NCBI RefSeq assembly: GCF_003058325.1
Contig: NZ_CP028843.1
Coordinates: 6,243,001 to 6,307,000 of the forward strand
DNA length: 64,000 bases
Source of the DNA: Methylobacterium currus
GTDB taxonomy: Bacteria; Pseudomonadota; Alphaproteobacteria; Rhizobiales; Beijerinckiaceae
Direction: 5' to 3'
How positions within the stretch are numbered: position 1 is the first letter of the stretch; each line of letters starts with the position of its first letter. The translations under genes were made by a program, and so were the position numbers. Below the pieces are notes generated by a model. The model had not been told where the DNA came from. It worked only from the letters and a program-made list of their open reading frames with translations, and did no database searches. Shown here in pieces: positions 1 through 9,556 of this stretch.

Positions 1-19
1 CCTCCTCTCCCTCCCCTCG

Positions 20-643
20 TCAGCCCTGCCGGGCCGCGATCGCCGCCTGGAACGACGGGCGCTCCAGGATCGCCGCGACATAGGCCGCGAGCCGCGGCCA
101 GCGCTGAGGCTCGACCGCCTCGCCGGCGAGATGCAGGTTGTGGAAGCCTGTCGCGACCGAGATGTCGGCCAGGCCGAAGGCGCCGCCGACGAGATACGGC
201 CCGTCGATCACGCCCTCGAGATAATCGAACGGCCGCGGCAATTCCTCGGTCATGCACTTGGCCACCACGGCCTCGTCGCAGGGCTGCTTCATCAGCTGCG
301 GCCGCAGCACCCGCTGCACGAAAGGCTTGACCAGCAGCGGGAACAGCTCGGTGTCGCCGAACTCGTCGAACCAGATCGCCCGGCCGAGATCCTGGGCGCC
401 GGCCGGCAGCATGGCCGGTTCCGGATGCTTGCGCTCCAGGTAATGGATGATCGCCGAGGAATCGGCGAGGCGGAACTCGCCGTCCTCCAGGGCCGGGATC
501 TTGCCGAACGGGCTCGCCGCCCGGAAGCGCGGATCGGGATCGTGGAAGCGCAGCGGCACGTGCCGGACCTTGATGCCCTTCTCGGCGAGGACGACGAGCA
601 CCTTGCGGACGAAGGGCGACAGGCTGGTGCCGTAGAGTTTCAT
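20..643 (-). CDS. Glutathione S-transferase family protein
   Basis: A 207-aa soluble enzyme predicted to conjugate glutathione to electrophiles, or to act as a thiol isomerase or reductase. The N-terminal thioredoxin-like half (residues 1-80) starts MKLYGTSLSPFVRKV, has the cis-Pro segment GKIPAL, and carries the glutathione-contact motif ADSSAIIHYLE. An all-alpha C-terminal half (about 90-205) follows, with the FGLADIS segment typical of GST N-capping boxes. The Ser in SPF is the likely activating residue, as in bacterial GSTs without the mammalian Tyr. The open frame extends far upstream, but the ATG at 643 begins exactly at the conserved first beta strand. It is transcribed away from the small gene at 782. 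Family assignment is firm; the substrate is unknown. Confidence 0.9.
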   Translation of the reverse strand: MKLYGTSLSPFVRKVLVVLAEKGIKVRHVPLRFHDPDPRFRAASPFGKIPALEDGEFRLADSSAIIHYLERKHPEPAMLPAGAQDLGRAIWFDEFGDTELFPLLVKPFVQRVLRPQLMKQPCDEAVVAKCMTEELPRPFDYLEGVIDGPYLVGGAFGLADISVATGFHNLHLAGEAVEPQRWPRLAAYVAAILERPSFQAAIAARQG

Positions 644-781
644 GAGGCTCTCCCTGCGGCTGAGGACCGCCGGCGCGGTATCGCACCGGACCGGCCGGTT
701 GGCACCCCTCCCCCGCCTGGAAACCGCGGGCTCGCGGGCCCATACTCCCGCATGGCCGTTCCCGGCCCGGAGAGGCCGACC

Positions 782-1093
782 GTGGACGACACCTTCGAAC
801 TGCGCGAACGCCTGTCGCGCGCCTGGCGGGCGGTGTTCGACAATGCCGTCGAGGCCGGCAGCCCGCCGGACGCGGTGGTCGAGACGATGACGGCGGTGGC
901 GCATGCCCGCTTCGCCGAACTGTTCGGCACGGCCGCCGCGGCGAGCTACCTCGCCCTGCTGGCCGAGCAGATGCGCGACGTCGACCACGACGAGGCCGAG
1001 ACCCTGATCCGCGGCGAGGCGCCCGGCCCGGCGTCCTTCGACGACGTGGTGGCGACGATGGACCCGGCCTGGATCGAGCGCGACCCGCTCTGA
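782..1093 (+). CDS. Hypothetical protein, about 103 aa
   Basis: A small soluble acidic protein, mostly helical by composition, with segments such as RAWRAVFDNAV and ARFAELFGTAAAA. No signal peptide or membrane helix is visible. I chose the GTG at 782 because a good Shine-Dalgarno sequence (GGAGAGG, 769-775) lies 6 nt upstream. An ATG at 752 in the same frame would add 10 residues but has no ribosome-binding site. The gene is divergent from the glutathione S-transferase, so 644-781 probably carries both promoters. I do not recognise the family. The coding bias and ribosome-binding site argue that it is real. Confidence 0.6.
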   Translation: MDDTFELRERLSRAWRAVFDNAVEAGSPPDAVVETMTAVAHARFAELFGTAAAASYLALLAEQMRDVDHDEAETLIRGEAPGPASFDDVVATMDPAWIERDPL

Positions 1094-1204
1094 GACGGCT
1101 CCTCGTGCGCTCGCGCACATGACGGGAGGCGGGGACGGGAACGCGGGTCGGCGCCGGCGATTTTTCGGCGCAGGACCATCCCGTGCCATCGCGCGAGCGC
1201 TGTC

Positions 1205-1558
1205 ATGCTTCTTCGGCCATTCGTCGTCGCTGCCGCCTGGGCAGCCTTCTGCTTCACGGCTCAGCCCCACCGGGAGCAGGTTTCTCCAGAGGATCCCGTG
1301 CTCCTCTCCGGCATCCAGGCCGACCTCGCCAGCCGCCGCTGCGACGGCGTCCGGATCGATGCCGAGCATTTCCGGGCCTTCGCGGCCCGGACGCAGCTCA
1401 ACCACGCCGAGTTCTTCCAGAAGCCCCGCTCCGTCCGCCTCCAGGCCGCCCTCGACGACCTCGACGGCCGGATGCGGAGCGACCGGCAGGCGGCCTGCGC
1501 GGCGATCTGGGTGGCGTATGGGCCGGGGAGCCCGTTGCAGTTGCTGCGGCGGGGATGA
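1205..1558 (+). CDS. Small hypothetical protein with a possible signal peptide
   Basis: A 117-aa product starting MLLRPFVVAAAWAAFCFTAQ. This looks like a Sec signal peptide with cleavage near residue 19, so the mature protein would be periplasmic. The mature part has two Cys residues (in RRCDGV and QAACAAIW) that could form a disulfide. Charged helical segments such as RLQAALDDLDGRM lie between them. No Shine-Dalgarno sequence is obvious upstream. The family is not recognised. It sits alone between the 782-1093 gene and the thioredoxin terminator. The signal-like N terminus and compact length are the main support, so it is a moderate-confidence gene. Confidence 0.5.
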   Translation: MLLRPFVVAAAWAAFCFTAQPHREQVSPEDPVLLSGIQADLASRRCDGVRIDAEHFRAFAARTQLNHAEFFQKPRSVRLQAALDDLDGRMRSDRQAACAAIWVAYGPGSPLQLLRRG

Positions 1559-1708
1559 GACGGCGACCGCTTATTGGCCCTCGGCGAGTTCATACCCTCC
1601 ACATCGATCCGGAGCCGTGCAGCGGAGCCTGGATGAACCTGAGAGGTCGAGTCCGATTTGTCGTTCGACAGACGATTCACAGAGCGACCGCCCATCCAGG
1701 CATGAGAA

Positions 1709-1730
1709 AGCCCGGCCTCTCGGCCGGGCT
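1709..1730 (-). terminator. Rho-independent terminator of trxA
   Basis: A perfect 9-bp stem (AGCCCGGCC with GGCCGGGCT) has a 4-nt loop. On the minus strand it is followed by a short T-rich run. It lies 28 nt past the trxA stop codon. Confidence 0.7.
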
Positions 1731-1757
1731 CCTCATCATCAATGATTCTGTAGCAGG

Positions 1758-2078
1758 TCAGGCGCTGGCCTGGATCCAGCGGAACAGGTCGCCCTTCGGC
1801 GCGGCGCCGACCTTCTGGCCGGCGAGCTCGCCGCCCTTGAAGATCATCAGGGTCGGGATCGAGCGGATGCCGTACTGAGAGGCGATGCCCGGATTCTCGT
1901 CCACGTTGACCTTGGCGATCTTCACCCGGCCGTTCATCTCGGTGGAGATCTCCTCCAGCGCCGGGCCGATGGCGCGGCAGGGGCCGCACCACTCGGCCCA
2001 GAAATCGACCACGACGGGCTCGGCCGATTGCAGCACGTCCTGCTCGAAGCTCGCGTCGGTCACCTTCACGGTTGCCAT
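1758..2078 (-). CDS. trxA: Thioredoxin
   Basis: A 106-aa cytoplasmic thiol-disulfide reductase that reduces ribonucleotide reductase, peroxiredoxins and other partners and is recycled by thioredoxin reductase. The active site WAEWCGPC (Cys at about 33 and 36) and the cis-Pro segment [11 protein letters not shown] are intact, and the length matches the family. The ATG at 2078 is preceded by AAGGA about 9 nt upstream. The open frame continues further upstream without a matching ribosome-binding site. It lies 140 bp after addA on the same strand, an arrangement common in alphaproteobacteria. A rho-independent terminator follows. Confidence 0.97.
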   Translation of the reverse strand: MATVKVTDASFEQDVLQSAEPVVVDFWAEWCGPCRAIGPALEEISTEMNGRVKIAKVNVDENPGIASQYGIRSIPTLMIFKGGELAGQKVGAAPKGDLFRWIQASA

Positions 2079-2217
2079 CGCAAAAAATCCTTTCGTCGTG
2101 AAGCCGGCCGACGGCGCGGACCGGCCCGCGTGAGTGGGAAGGTAAGAACCGGGCGGGAGCCGATCAAGCGCAACCGCCAAGCCATCCCCGTTCTGCCGTG
2201 TGCCGGCGCACTCCCGA

Positions 2218-5200
2218 TCACGCCAGCGTGCCGAGAGCCGCCGCGCAATCCTCCGGCGTCAGCCGGCGGATCACCGGACCGGCGGTCCAGACCAGGAGCG
2301 GCACCAGGGTGCGTCCCGGATAGATCGACGCCAGGAGGCGCGCGTAGAGCGCGACCTGTGCCGCCTGGCCCCGCGGCGTCGGCGCACCGCGTGGCGGCGG
2401 GCGGCCGGTCTTGAAGTCGACGAGCCAGACCGCCTCGTCCGTCACCGCGATGCGGTCGACCCTGCCATGCACCGGGCGCAAGGACCCGCCGACCGCGATG
2501 GTGCCGGCGAGCGTCACCTCGGCCCGGCCCTGCGGCCCGAACAGGATCGCGAGGTCGGGATCGTCGAGGAGCCGCAGCGCCTCCGCGGCGATGGCGGCGC
2601 GCCGGTCCGCGTCGAGCCCCGGGGCCCGGGCGGCGACGAAGGCCTCCGCGGCGGCCGGGCGCCGCTCGGGCACGAGACCCGGCAGGTGCTCCAGCAGGGC
2701 GTGGACCAGAACGCCGCGGCGGCGGGCTGCCGGGTCGCTGGAGCGGGCATCCGAGCGGCGCGGCTCGTCGGCGGCGCCGAGGCCGGAGGGACGCAACGGC
2801 GGCAGCGGCTCGGCCTCGGGCACGACCGGGCGGTGCAGCCAGTCCGGCAAAGCCTCGGGTTCGGGCACCGGCACGGCGGTGGCGGGCGGCTCCGGGACCG
2901 CCGCCCCCTCGCGCCAGCTCTCCGCCGGGCCGTAGGGCATCTCCGTGACCTCGACGCCCCCGAACTTGTGCACCAGGCCGCGGCGGATCATCTCGCACCA
3001 AGCCTCGGCCGGCGTCTCCTTGTCGTTGTTCGCGAAGGGCGCGATCACCAGCCGGTCCTTGGCCCGGGTCATGGCGACGTAGAGCAGGCGGTTGTGCTCC
3101 TCGCCGGCCTTGGCGTGGAGCGCATCGCGGGCGGCCGCGACGCCTGAGCTGTCATGGGCCTTGGCGCTCGACCAGACCGGCACGGTGCTGCCGTCGGGGA
3201 GCCGCATCGGGATCAGCGGCGGATCGCGTCCGATCGCGTCGCAGCCGTCGAGCACCAGCACCAGCGGCGCCTCCAGACCCTTGGCGCCGTGCACCGTCAT
3301 CACCCGCACCTCGTCGCGGGCCGAATCGAGGTCGCGCTTGACCGTGTGGCCGCCGGCATCGCGCCCGCCGCTCGGGGCGTAGCGGGACAGGAAGCCGGTG
3401 AGCGAGGGCGCGTCGGGCCCGGCCTCGGCCTGGGCGGCGGCGGTGAGGAACACGTCGATGGCGTCCCCCGCCTCGCCGCCGAGGCGCTGCACCAGGAGCG
3501 CCCGGCCGCCGAGCGGCCCGAGCAGCTCGGCGTAGAAGCCGAACGGCCCGTGCGCCCGGGCAAGCGCCGTCCAGCCGTCGAGGGCCGCGACGCCGCGAAG
3601 CGCCGCCGGGTCGCCTCCTTGCGCGCGGCGGCGCAGGGCCGCGACCAGCGACTCGGCCGGGTCGCGGCCGGCCGCGACGCCGACGAGGTCGTCGTCGGTG
3701 AGACCGACGAGGGGCGTCTTCAGGGCGGTGGCGAGCGTCAGGTCGTCCTGCGGCAGCAGGGCGGCGCGGCCCGCCGACACGAGGTCGAGGACCGCGATAT
3801 GGGCGGCGATGTCGAGGCGGTCCTGGCCGGCCACCGGCACGCCCTCGGCCTTGAGCGCCCGGATCACCCCCTCGAAGGCCGCCGAGCGCTTGCGCACCAG
3901 GATCAGCACCTCAGCCGGCCGCCAGACCCGGCCGAATTCGTCGCCGGTCGTCGTCCAGAGCCGCACGGCCCGCGCGACTCGGCGCGCCGTGACGAGCGCC
4001 GGCGCCCCGGCCTCGATCGCATCGACCGGGTGGGTCCAGGCGTCGGGTTCCTCCTCGGCGCTCGGCCGCTCGACCGGCCACAGCTCGACCTGGCCCGGCG
4101 CGCGCACCCGGGCGGTGGAATGCACGGTGCCGACCGCCGTGTCGCCGAAGGATAGGCCGCGATAGTGGTCCCCGATCGCGAAGGTGGCGTCGACCGCCCG
4201 CAGCACCCCGATCGCCGAGCGGAACGACAGGGTGAGGCCGACATCGGCGAAGGGCAGGCCGGCGCCTTCCGCGTCGCGCCGCCAGGCCCGCCGGGTGGTC
4301 TCGAACTCCTCCGGCGCCGCGCCCTGGAAGCTGTAGATCGACTGCTTGGGGTCGCCGACGGCGAAACGGGTGCGGGCGAGGCCGTTGCCCGCCTCGCGGG
4401 CCCCCTCCCCGGCGCAGAAATCCTCGGTGATCCGGCGCAGGATCTCCCATTGCTGCGGGTTGGTGTCCTGCGCCTCGTCGATCAGCACGTGGTCGACGCC
4501 GCGGTCGAGCTTGTAGAGCACCCAGGCCGAATCGACCCGCGTCAGCAGGTCCAGCGTCTTGTGGATCAGGTCGTCGAAGTCGAGGGCGCCGAGGCGCGCC
4601 TTCTGCGCCTCCATGCGGCGGTGGATCTCGGCCGCGAGCGTGAACAGGGCCTCGGTCCGGGCGAAGGCCCGGGCCGCCTTGAGGCGGTCGCGCAAGGCGG
4701 CCAGCCGGGCCTGCTCGGCGATCAGCGCCTCCTTGGCGGCGGTGGGCACCGCCTTCGTGCCGAGGGACGAGGCGGCGTAAGGATCGCCCTCGCCCTCGTC
4801 CTTGAAGTAGGCGGCCAGCGTGAGCGTCAGCCGGGCCGGGCCGGTGGCGGAGGCCGCCAGTGCCAGGGCGTCGGCACGCTTCTCGTCGGTGGACTTGCCC
4901 GTGCGCAGGGCCTGGATCAGGCCGGCGAGGTCGGGCCCCTCGCCGAGCATCCGGGCCTCGATCGCCGCCAGGCTCTCGCCGGGGGCAAGCCCCAGGGCGC
5001 CGCGCAGGGCGTCGAGGCGGGCGGGCAGACCGTCGCGATGGCCGATCAGGCCGCGATTCTGCACCGCCGCGACCATCGCGCGGCGCAGGGTCTCGCCCGC
5101 CGCCTCGGGGGCGACGAGGGACAGCGCGGCGGCCAGCACCGGATGGCGCGCGTCGACCGCGTCGGCCAGCACGTTGTCGATGATCCGGTCGATCGCCTCG

Positions 5201-5673
5201 CGGGTCTGGGCCTCGTCCAGCACCACGAAGCGGGCCGGCACGTTGGCCTCGAACGGCACGAGGTGCAGCAGGCGCTCGCAGAGCGCGTGCAGGGTCTCGA
5301 TCTTGAGGCCGCCCGGCGTCTCGACCGCCCGGGCGAACAGGCGCCGCGCCCGCCGCAAGGTGGCGCCGTCCGGCGCCGCGCCCTCCAAAGCGGTCAGTTC
5401 CTCGCGCAACGCCGCCTCGTCGAGGGTGACCCAGCGGCCGAGCCGCTCGAACACCCGGATCGCCATGTTGGCGGCGGCCGCCTTGGTGAAGGTGAGGCAG
5501 AGGATCTTGGCCGGGGCCGCGCCGTGCAGCAGCAGGCGCACCACCCGGTCGGTGAGCACCTTGGTCTTGCCCGCCCCCGCATTGGCCGACACCCAGGCCG
5601 AGGCGCGCGGATCCGCCGCCCGCCGCTGCGCCGCCTGCGTCAGGCCGTCGACGACGAACCCCTCGATCCCCAT
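2218..5673 (-). CDS. addA: Double-strand break repair helicase-nuclease subunit AddA
   Basis: The large subunit (1151 aa) of AddAB, the alphaproteobacterial and Firmicutes counterpart of RecBCD. It unwinds and resects double-strand breaks for RecA loading. UvrD-type helicase motifs are in order: Walker A ANAGAGKT (residues 30-37), [11 protein letters not shown] (motif II), DPKQSIYSF (motif III), [10 protein letters not shown] (motif V) and [10 protein letters not shown] (motif VI). The C-terminal PD-(D/E)XK nuclease is present, with [18 protein letters not shown] and LVDFKTGR supplying the His, Asp, Asp and Lys residues. The start at 5673 ([10 protein letters not shown]) precedes the helicase core by the usual spacing. 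The partner gene addB, normally just upstream, is not in this window. trxA follows. Confidence 0.95.
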   Translation of the reverse strand: MGIEGFVVDGLTQAAQRRAADPRASAWVSANAGAGKTKVLTDRVVRLLLHGAAPAKILCLTFTKAAAANMAIRVFERLGRWVTLDEAALREELTALEGAAPDGATLRRARRLFARAVETPGGLKIETLHALCERLLHLVPFEANVPARFVVLDEAQTREAIDRIIDNVLADAVDARHPVLAAALSLVAPEAAGETLRRAMVAAVQNRGLIGHRDGLPARLDALRGALGLAPGESLAAIEARMLGEGPDLAGLIQALRTGKSTDEKRADALALAASATGPARLTLTLAAYFKDEGEGDPYAASSLGTKAVPTAAKEALIAEQARLAALRDRLKAARAFARTEALFTLAAEIHRRMEAQKARLGALDFDDLIHKTLDLLTRVDSAWVLYKLDRGVDHVLIDEAQDTNPQQWEILRRITEDFCAGEGAREAGNGLARTRFAVGDPKQSIYSFQGAAPEEFETTRRAWRRDAEGAGLPFADVGLTLSFRSAIGVLRAVDATFAIGDHYRGLSFGDTAVGTVHSTARVRAPGQVELWPVERPSAEEEPDAWTHPVDAIEAGAPALVTARRVARAVRLWTTTGDEFGRVWRPAEVLILVRKRSAAFEGVIRALKAEGVPVAGQDRLDIAAHIAVLDLVSAGRAALLPQDDLTLATALKTPLVGLTDDDLVGVAAGRDPAESLVAALRRRAQGGDPAALRGVAALDGWTALARAHGPFGFYAELLGPLGGRALLVQRLGGEAGDAIDVFLTAAAQAEAGPDAPSLTGFLSRYAPSGGRDAGGHTVKRDLDSARDEVRVMTVHGAKGLEAPLVLVLDGCDAIGRDPPLIPMRLPDGSTVPVWSSAKAHDSSGVAAARDALHAKAGEEHNRLLYVAMTRAKDRLVIAPFANNDKETPAEAWCEMIRRGLVHKFGGVEVTEMPYGPAESWREGAAVPEPPATAVPVPEPEALPDWLHRPVVPEAEPLPPLRPSGLGAADEPRRSDARSSDPAARRRGVLVHALLEHLPGLVPERRPAAAEAFVAARAPGLDADRRAAIAAEALRLLDDPDLAILFGPQGRAEVTLAGTIAVGGSLRPVHGRVDRIAVTDEAVWLVDFKTGRPPPRGAPTPRGQAAQVALYARLLASIYPGRTLVPLLVWTAGPVIRRLTPEDCAAALGTLA

Positions 5674-6011
5674 CCGAGCTCCCCCAGAGGCCAGGCGGCC
5701 ATCCTGACGCGCTCGCACTCAACAGGGCGTTGCCTCAAGCGGCTTCGGGGGGCGGTGCACAGGGATTTCGGGACACGTGGCGGCGGGGGCACAGCGGCGG
5801 CCGGCGCAGGGACGGAGAAGATCGCCCGGAACAGGGCGACGTGCGCCGGCACACATCCCGACGCCCCCGTCTCAATCGGGCATGCGGGATTGGTGCGGTG
5901 CGGTGAACTTTCCGCTGCGTCCATCGTTTTACGTTGGAGCCGTCCGCGAATGAAGAACGCGAGACTGCGTCAGTGGCGGACATCGACCAACCGGCACAGC
6001 GAGGATCCTCG
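5674..6011. other. Intergenic region between addA and the 30-aa peptide gene
   Basis: 338 bp with no convincing gene on either strand. This is where addB is usually found. I looked for a remnant in the addA reading direction and recognise none. It probably contains the promoter of addA and that of the small peptide gene at 6012. Confidence 0.5.
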
Positions 6012-6104
6012 ATGCTGAAGACCATCACCTACGCGATGATCGGTGTCCTGGCCTGCGGGCTGGTGGTGGCCGTTGTCGGCGCCTCCGGCGCCATCGGGGG
6101 CTGA
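6012..6104 (+). CDS. Small hydrophobic peptide, 30 aa
   Basis: The predicted peptide begins MLKTITYAMIGVLACGLVV and ends GASGAIGG. That is a short basic N terminus, one uninterrupted hydrophobic helix of about 20 residues and a glycine-rich tail. It could be a single-pass inner-membrane peptide or a free signal-like peptide. An AGGA element lies about 7 nt before the ATG, and a strong hairpin follows the stop codon within 15 nt, so the unit has its own ribosome-binding site and terminator. It is too short for confident family assignment. The function is unknown. Confidence 0.5.
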   Translation: MLKTITYAMIGVLACGLVVAVVGASGAIGG

Positions 6105-6117
6105 GGGAACAACCGCG

Positions 6118-6147
6118 AGGCCCGCCCCCGACGCGGGGACGGGCCTT
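6118..6147. terminator. Hairpin terminator between convergent units
   Basis: AGGCCCGCCCCC pairs with GGGGACGGGCCT around a short loop with one bulge. It lies between the 30-aa gene on the plus strand and the convergent HlyD gene on the minus strand, so it may serve both. Confidence 0.6.
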
Positions 6148-6154
6148 GCATCAC

Positions 6155-7480
6155 TCACTTCTCCCGGAAGGCCCGGGCGACCTGGTCGGCGAGCGGCTTG
6201 GTGAAGAAGCTCATCACCGTGCGGCTCTGGGTTTGGATGAAGGCCTCCACCGGCATGCCCGGGGTGAGCCGCACCGTGCCGAGGCGCTTCAGCTCGGCTT
6301 CCGTCACGGCGACGCGGGTGGTGTAGGCGCTCTGGCCGGTGCGCGGGTCGGTGGTCAGGTCCGGGGAGATCCGCGAGACCGTTCCCGTGATCACCGGCGT
6401 GGTGCGCTGGTTGAAGGCCGAGAACCGCAGGGTCGCCGCCTGGCCGACATGGACCTGGTCGATGTCCTGCGGCGCGAGCTTGGCCTCGACGGTCAGATGA
6501 TCGGCGGTCGGCACGATCTGCATGATCTCGGCGCCGGGCGCCACCACGCCGCCCACCGTATGGACCGCGAGCTGGTGCACGAGCCCGTCCTGCGGCGCCC
6601 GGATCTCGACGCGCCGGAGCTGGTCCTCGGCGGTGATGCGCCGCTCGGCATATTCCGACACCTTGCTGCGGATGTCGGCCAGCTCCTTGCCGACCTCGGT
6701 GCGCAGGTCTTGGTCGATCTGCAGGATCTGCAGCCGCGTCTCGGTGATGCGGCCGCGCACCTGGGCGATGGTGGAGATCAGCGTCCCCTTCTCGCCCTCC
6801 AGCCGGGCGAGGTCGCGCTCGAGCGCGCTGACCCGCTGGATCGGCACCAGCTTCTTCTCCCACAGGTCGCGAACCCCGCCGAGCTCCCGCTCGATCAGGA
6901 CGATCTCCCGGGCCTTGGCGGCGATCTGCTCGTCGAGGCCGCGGATCTGCTCGTCGAGCTGGCCGACCCGCTCGGCGAGCTGGGACTTCTGGCCCTCCCG
7001 GGCGCTGACCCGGGTCTGGAACAGGCGGCGCTCGCCGTTCATCAGGCCGGCCACCACCGGATCGGTGATCCGCGCCATCAGCTCGCCCGGGAAGGTGACG
7101 TCCGGGGCGCCGTCGCGCTCGGCCTCGAGCCGGGCGCGGCGGGCGGTCGATTCGTCGATCGACCGGGTGACGATGGCGAGGTTCGCCTGCAGCACCGTCT
7201 CGTCGAGGCGCAGCAGCACGTCGCCGGCGGCGACCCGGTCGCCGTTCTTCACCCGCAATTCGCCGACGACGCCGCCGGTCGGGTGCTGCACCTTCTTGAC
7301 GTCGGATTCGACCACCAGCGAGCCGGCGGTGACGACGGCACCGGAGAATTCCGCCATGGCGGCCCAGCCGCCGGCGCCGACGAACAGGAGCGCGCCGCCC
7401 ACCGCGCCGGCCAGGAGATGGCGGCGGATCGAAGCCCGTGTCTCCGGGGATATTTGGGTCTCGGGGGTGTTCGGGCTCAT
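6155..7480 (-). CDS. Type I secretion membrane fusion protein, HlyD/PrtE family (system 1)
   Basis: A 441-aa periplasmic adaptor that would link the adjacent ABC exporter to an outer-membrane TolC channel. A cytoplasmic N terminus leads into one membrane helix (about residues 22-45, LLAGAVGGALLFVGAGGWAAM). A lipoyl half-motif (VKNGDRVAAGDVLLRLDET) comes next, then a long alpha-hairpin coiled coil (about 95-285), the second lipoyl half, and a C-terminal beta-barrel region with PGMPVEAFIQT. Its ATG overlaps the stop codon of the ABC gene by one base (TGATG), so the two are translationally coupled. The class matches PrtE/LapC-type adaptors. No TolC gene is present in the window. Confidence 0.93.
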   Translation of the reverse strand: MSPNTPETQISPETRASIRRHLLAGAVGGALLFVGAGGWAAMAEFSGAVVTAGSLVVESDVKKVQHPTGGVVGELRVKNGDRVAAGDVLLRLDETVLQANLAIVTRSIDESTARRARLEAERDGAPDVTFPGELMARITDPVVAGLMNGERRLFQTRVSAREGQKSQLAERVGQLDEQIRGLDEQIAAKAREIVLIERELGGVRDLWEKKLVPIQRVSALERDLARLEGEKGTLISTIAQVRGRITETRLQILQIDQDLRTEVGKELADIRSKVSEYAERRITAEDQLRRVEIRAPQDGLVHQLAVHTVGGVVAPGAEIMQIVPTADHLTVEAKLAPQDIDQVHVGQAATLRFSAFNQRTTPVITGTVSRISPDLTTDPRTGQSAYTTRVAVTEAELKRLGTVRLTPGMPVEAFIQTQSRTVMSFFTKPLADQVARAFREK

Positions 7481-9414
7481 CACGCGCGCCCTCCCTGGGC
7501 GACCTTGAGGGAGAAGCCGGGCGTGAAGCTCGCCGATCCGGCATGCATCGGCTGCATCGGGCGCGGCCGGTTGAGGGCGGGCAGGACCTCGTCGCGGGGG
7601 CCGAGCGCCTGGACCCGGCCATGGGCCATCACCATCACCTGATCGACCGCCGCGAGAGCGCTCGGCCGGTGGGCGATCACCACCACGATGCCGCCGCGCG
7701 CCCGCACCCCGGCGATCGCCTCGGTGAGCGCGGCCTCGCCCTCCTGGTCGAGGTTCGAGTTCGGCTCGTCGAGCACCACCAGGAAGGGATCGCCGTAGAG
7801 GGCGCGGGCGAGCGCCAGGCGCTGGCGCTGGCCGGCGGAGAGCAGCGCGCCGCGCTCGCCGATCTGGGTCTGGTAGCCCTCGGGCAGGGCCAGGATCAGG
7901 TCGTGGACCCGCGCCGCCTTGGCGGCCGCGATGACCCCGTCGGCCTCCGCGCCCGGGCGGAAGCGCGCGATGTTGGCCGCCACCGTGCCGGGAAACAGCT
8001 CGACCTCCTGCGGCAGGTAGCCGACATGGCGGCCGAGATCCTGCGGACGCCACTGGTCGAGGCGGGCGCCGTCGAGGCGCACCGCGCCGCGGTCGGCGGG
8101 CCAGATCCCGACGAGCAGGCGCGCGAGGGACGACTTGCCCGAGGCGCTGTGGCCGACGATGCCGAGCCCCTGCCCCGGCTGGAGCGTCAGGCTGACGTCG
8201 AGGGCGGTGAGGCGCTGGCCCCCGGGCGGTCCGACGCTCGCCTGCTCGACGGTGAGGGAATCGCGCGGCGCCGGCAGGATCAGCCCCTCCGGCTCCGAGC
8301 CTGCGGCCGAGAGGGCCGCGCCGAGATGGCGCCAGCACTCGCGGGCGGCGGAAAAGCTCTTCCAGTAGCCGATCGCCTGGTCGATCGGCGCCAGCGCCCG
8401 GGCGCTCAGGATCGAGCCGGCGATGATGACGCCCGCGGTTGCCTCCTGGCGGATCACCAGGAAGGCGCCGACGCCGAGCACCGCCGATTGCAGCACCACC
8501 CGCAGCACCTTCGAGGCGTTGTGGATCGCGCCCGTGATCTCGGCGGTCCGCTCCTGGGTGGCGTGCGAGGCGGCGTTGACGTTGGCCCAGATGCCAGAGA
8601 GGTCGGGCTCCATGCCCATCGCCCGCACGGTCTCGGCGTTGCGCCGGCTCGCCTCGGCGACGAAGCCGCGGGCGGCGGCGGCCTCGCGGGCGTCGCGGGC
8701 GTGATGGCGGGTGAGGATCTCGGCGAGCGCCGTCAGGCCGACGAGCGCCACCGCCCCGAGGAGCGCGGTGAGGCCGATCCAGACGTGGAAGGCGAAGAGA
8801 AGGCCGAGATAGACCGGGATCCAGGGCAGGTCGAACAGCGCGCCGGGGCCGCCGCCGGCGAGCGCCGAGCGGATCTGGTCGAGGTCGCGCATCGGGCGCA
8901 GGCCGTCGGCCTCCTGCCTCCCGCGCAGCGGCAGGGTGACGACGGCACGGAAGACCTGCCGGCTCAGGGATTCGTCGAAGGCACGCCCGGCCCGCAGGAG
9001 CAGGCGCGAGCGGATCAGGTCGAAGTACCCCTGCCCGAGATAGAGCACGAGCACGATCAGGCTCAGGCCCACCAGCGTCGGCACGCTGCGGCTCGGGATC
9101 ACCCGGTCGTAGACTTCGAGCATGTAGAACGAGCCGGCGAGGGCCAGCAGGTTCACGGCGCCGCTGAGCACCGCGACGCCGATGACGACGTGGCGCAACC
9201 GCGCCAGGGCCGCCGCCATCGGCGGGGCCGAGGCGGCCCGGGATGGCCCGAGGCCGAAGGCGGTCAGCGCGTCCTGTCGGAGTCCGTCCTCGCGGGGCCC
9301 GGTCGTGCCGGTCCCCTCGGCGGGGGGAGAGGCAAAGTGGTCGCGCACCCTGAACAGGGCCGGCGCGGCCAGCCTGTGGGCGGCGTCGCGGGCGCGCCGG
9401 ACGGCGCCGGTCAT
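7480..9414 (-). CDS. Type I secretion ABC exporter, PrtD family (system 1)
   Basis: A 644-aa fused membrane and ATPase exporter for a substrate with an uncleaved C-terminal signal. A basic N-terminal stretch of about 65 residues precedes a membrane domain of about five or six helices (about 70-330). The ATPase domain follows, with Walker A GHSASGKS (421-428), signature LSAGQRQRLALAR and Walker B FLVVLDEPNSNLD. There is no N-terminal C39 peptidase-like domain, which places it with PrtD/AprD-type exporters. The ATG at 9414 was chosen over an in-frame GTG nine codons upstream. The presumed substrate gene, encoding the CBM60 protein, lies just upstream on the same strand. Confidence 0.93.
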   Translation of the reverse strand: MTGAVRRARDAAHRLAAPALFRVRDHFASPPAEGTGTTGPREDGLRQDALTAFGLGPSRAASAPPMAAALARLRHVVIGVAVLSGAVNLLALAGSFYMLEVYDRVIPSRSVPTLVGLSLIVLVLYLGQGYFDLIRSRLLLRAGRAFDESLSRQVFRAVVTLPLRGRQEADGLRPMRDLDQIRSALAGGGPGALFDLPWIPVYLGLLFAFHVWIGLTALLGAVALVGLTALAEILTRHHARDAREAAAARGFVAEASRRNAETVRAMGMEPDLSGIWANVNAASHATQERTAEITGAIHNASKVLRVVLQSAVLGVGAFLVIRQEATAGVIIAGSILSARALAPIDQAIGYWKSFSAARECWRHLGAALSAAGSEPEGLILPAPRDSLTVEQASVGPPGGQRLTALDVSLTLQPGQGLGIVGHSASGKSSLARLLVGIWPADRGAVRLDGARLDQWRPQDLGRHVGYLPQEVELFPGTVAANIARFRPGAEADGVIAAAKAARVHDLILALPEGYQTQIGERGALLSAGQRQRLALARALYGDPFLVVLDEPNSNLDQEGEAALTEAIAGVRARGGIVVVIAHRPSALAAVDQVMVMAHGRVQALGPRDEVLPALNRPRPMQPMHAGSASFTPGFSLKVAQGGRA

Positions 9415-9519
9415 CGGGAGGCGAGGATGGGAGGATGTCACGGGGTGGCTGGGCTCCGTTCGGCGGCGCGCGGCAACGGGCCCGAATCGGGGCAGGCAGC
9501 GCAGCGGATGCGGGAGGGA

Positions 9520-9545
9520 CCCCGCCCGCCGGTAGGCGGGCGGGG
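9520..9545 (-). terminator. Strong hairpin between the secreted-protein gene and its exporter genes
   Basis: A perfect 11-bp GC-only stem (CCCCGCCCGCC with GGCGGGCGGGG) has a 4-nt loop. It lies 12 bp after the stop of the CBM60 protein. The run after it on the minus strand is C/T-rich rather than a pure T-tract, so partial termination or transcript protection is possible. Confidence 0.55.
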
Positions 9546-9556
9546 CGTCACGACCC

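Noticed and set aside
20..1405. A 461-codon version of the glutathione S-transferase
   Set aside because: The extra upstream part is not protein-like and overlaps the divergent gene at 782; the ATG at 643 begins at the conserved fold.
4165..6018. 617-codon plus-strand open frame antisense to addA
   Set aside because: Product is low-complexity Arg/Gly/Ala sequence, the usual shadow of a GC-rich gene; AddA motifs on the other strand are decisive.
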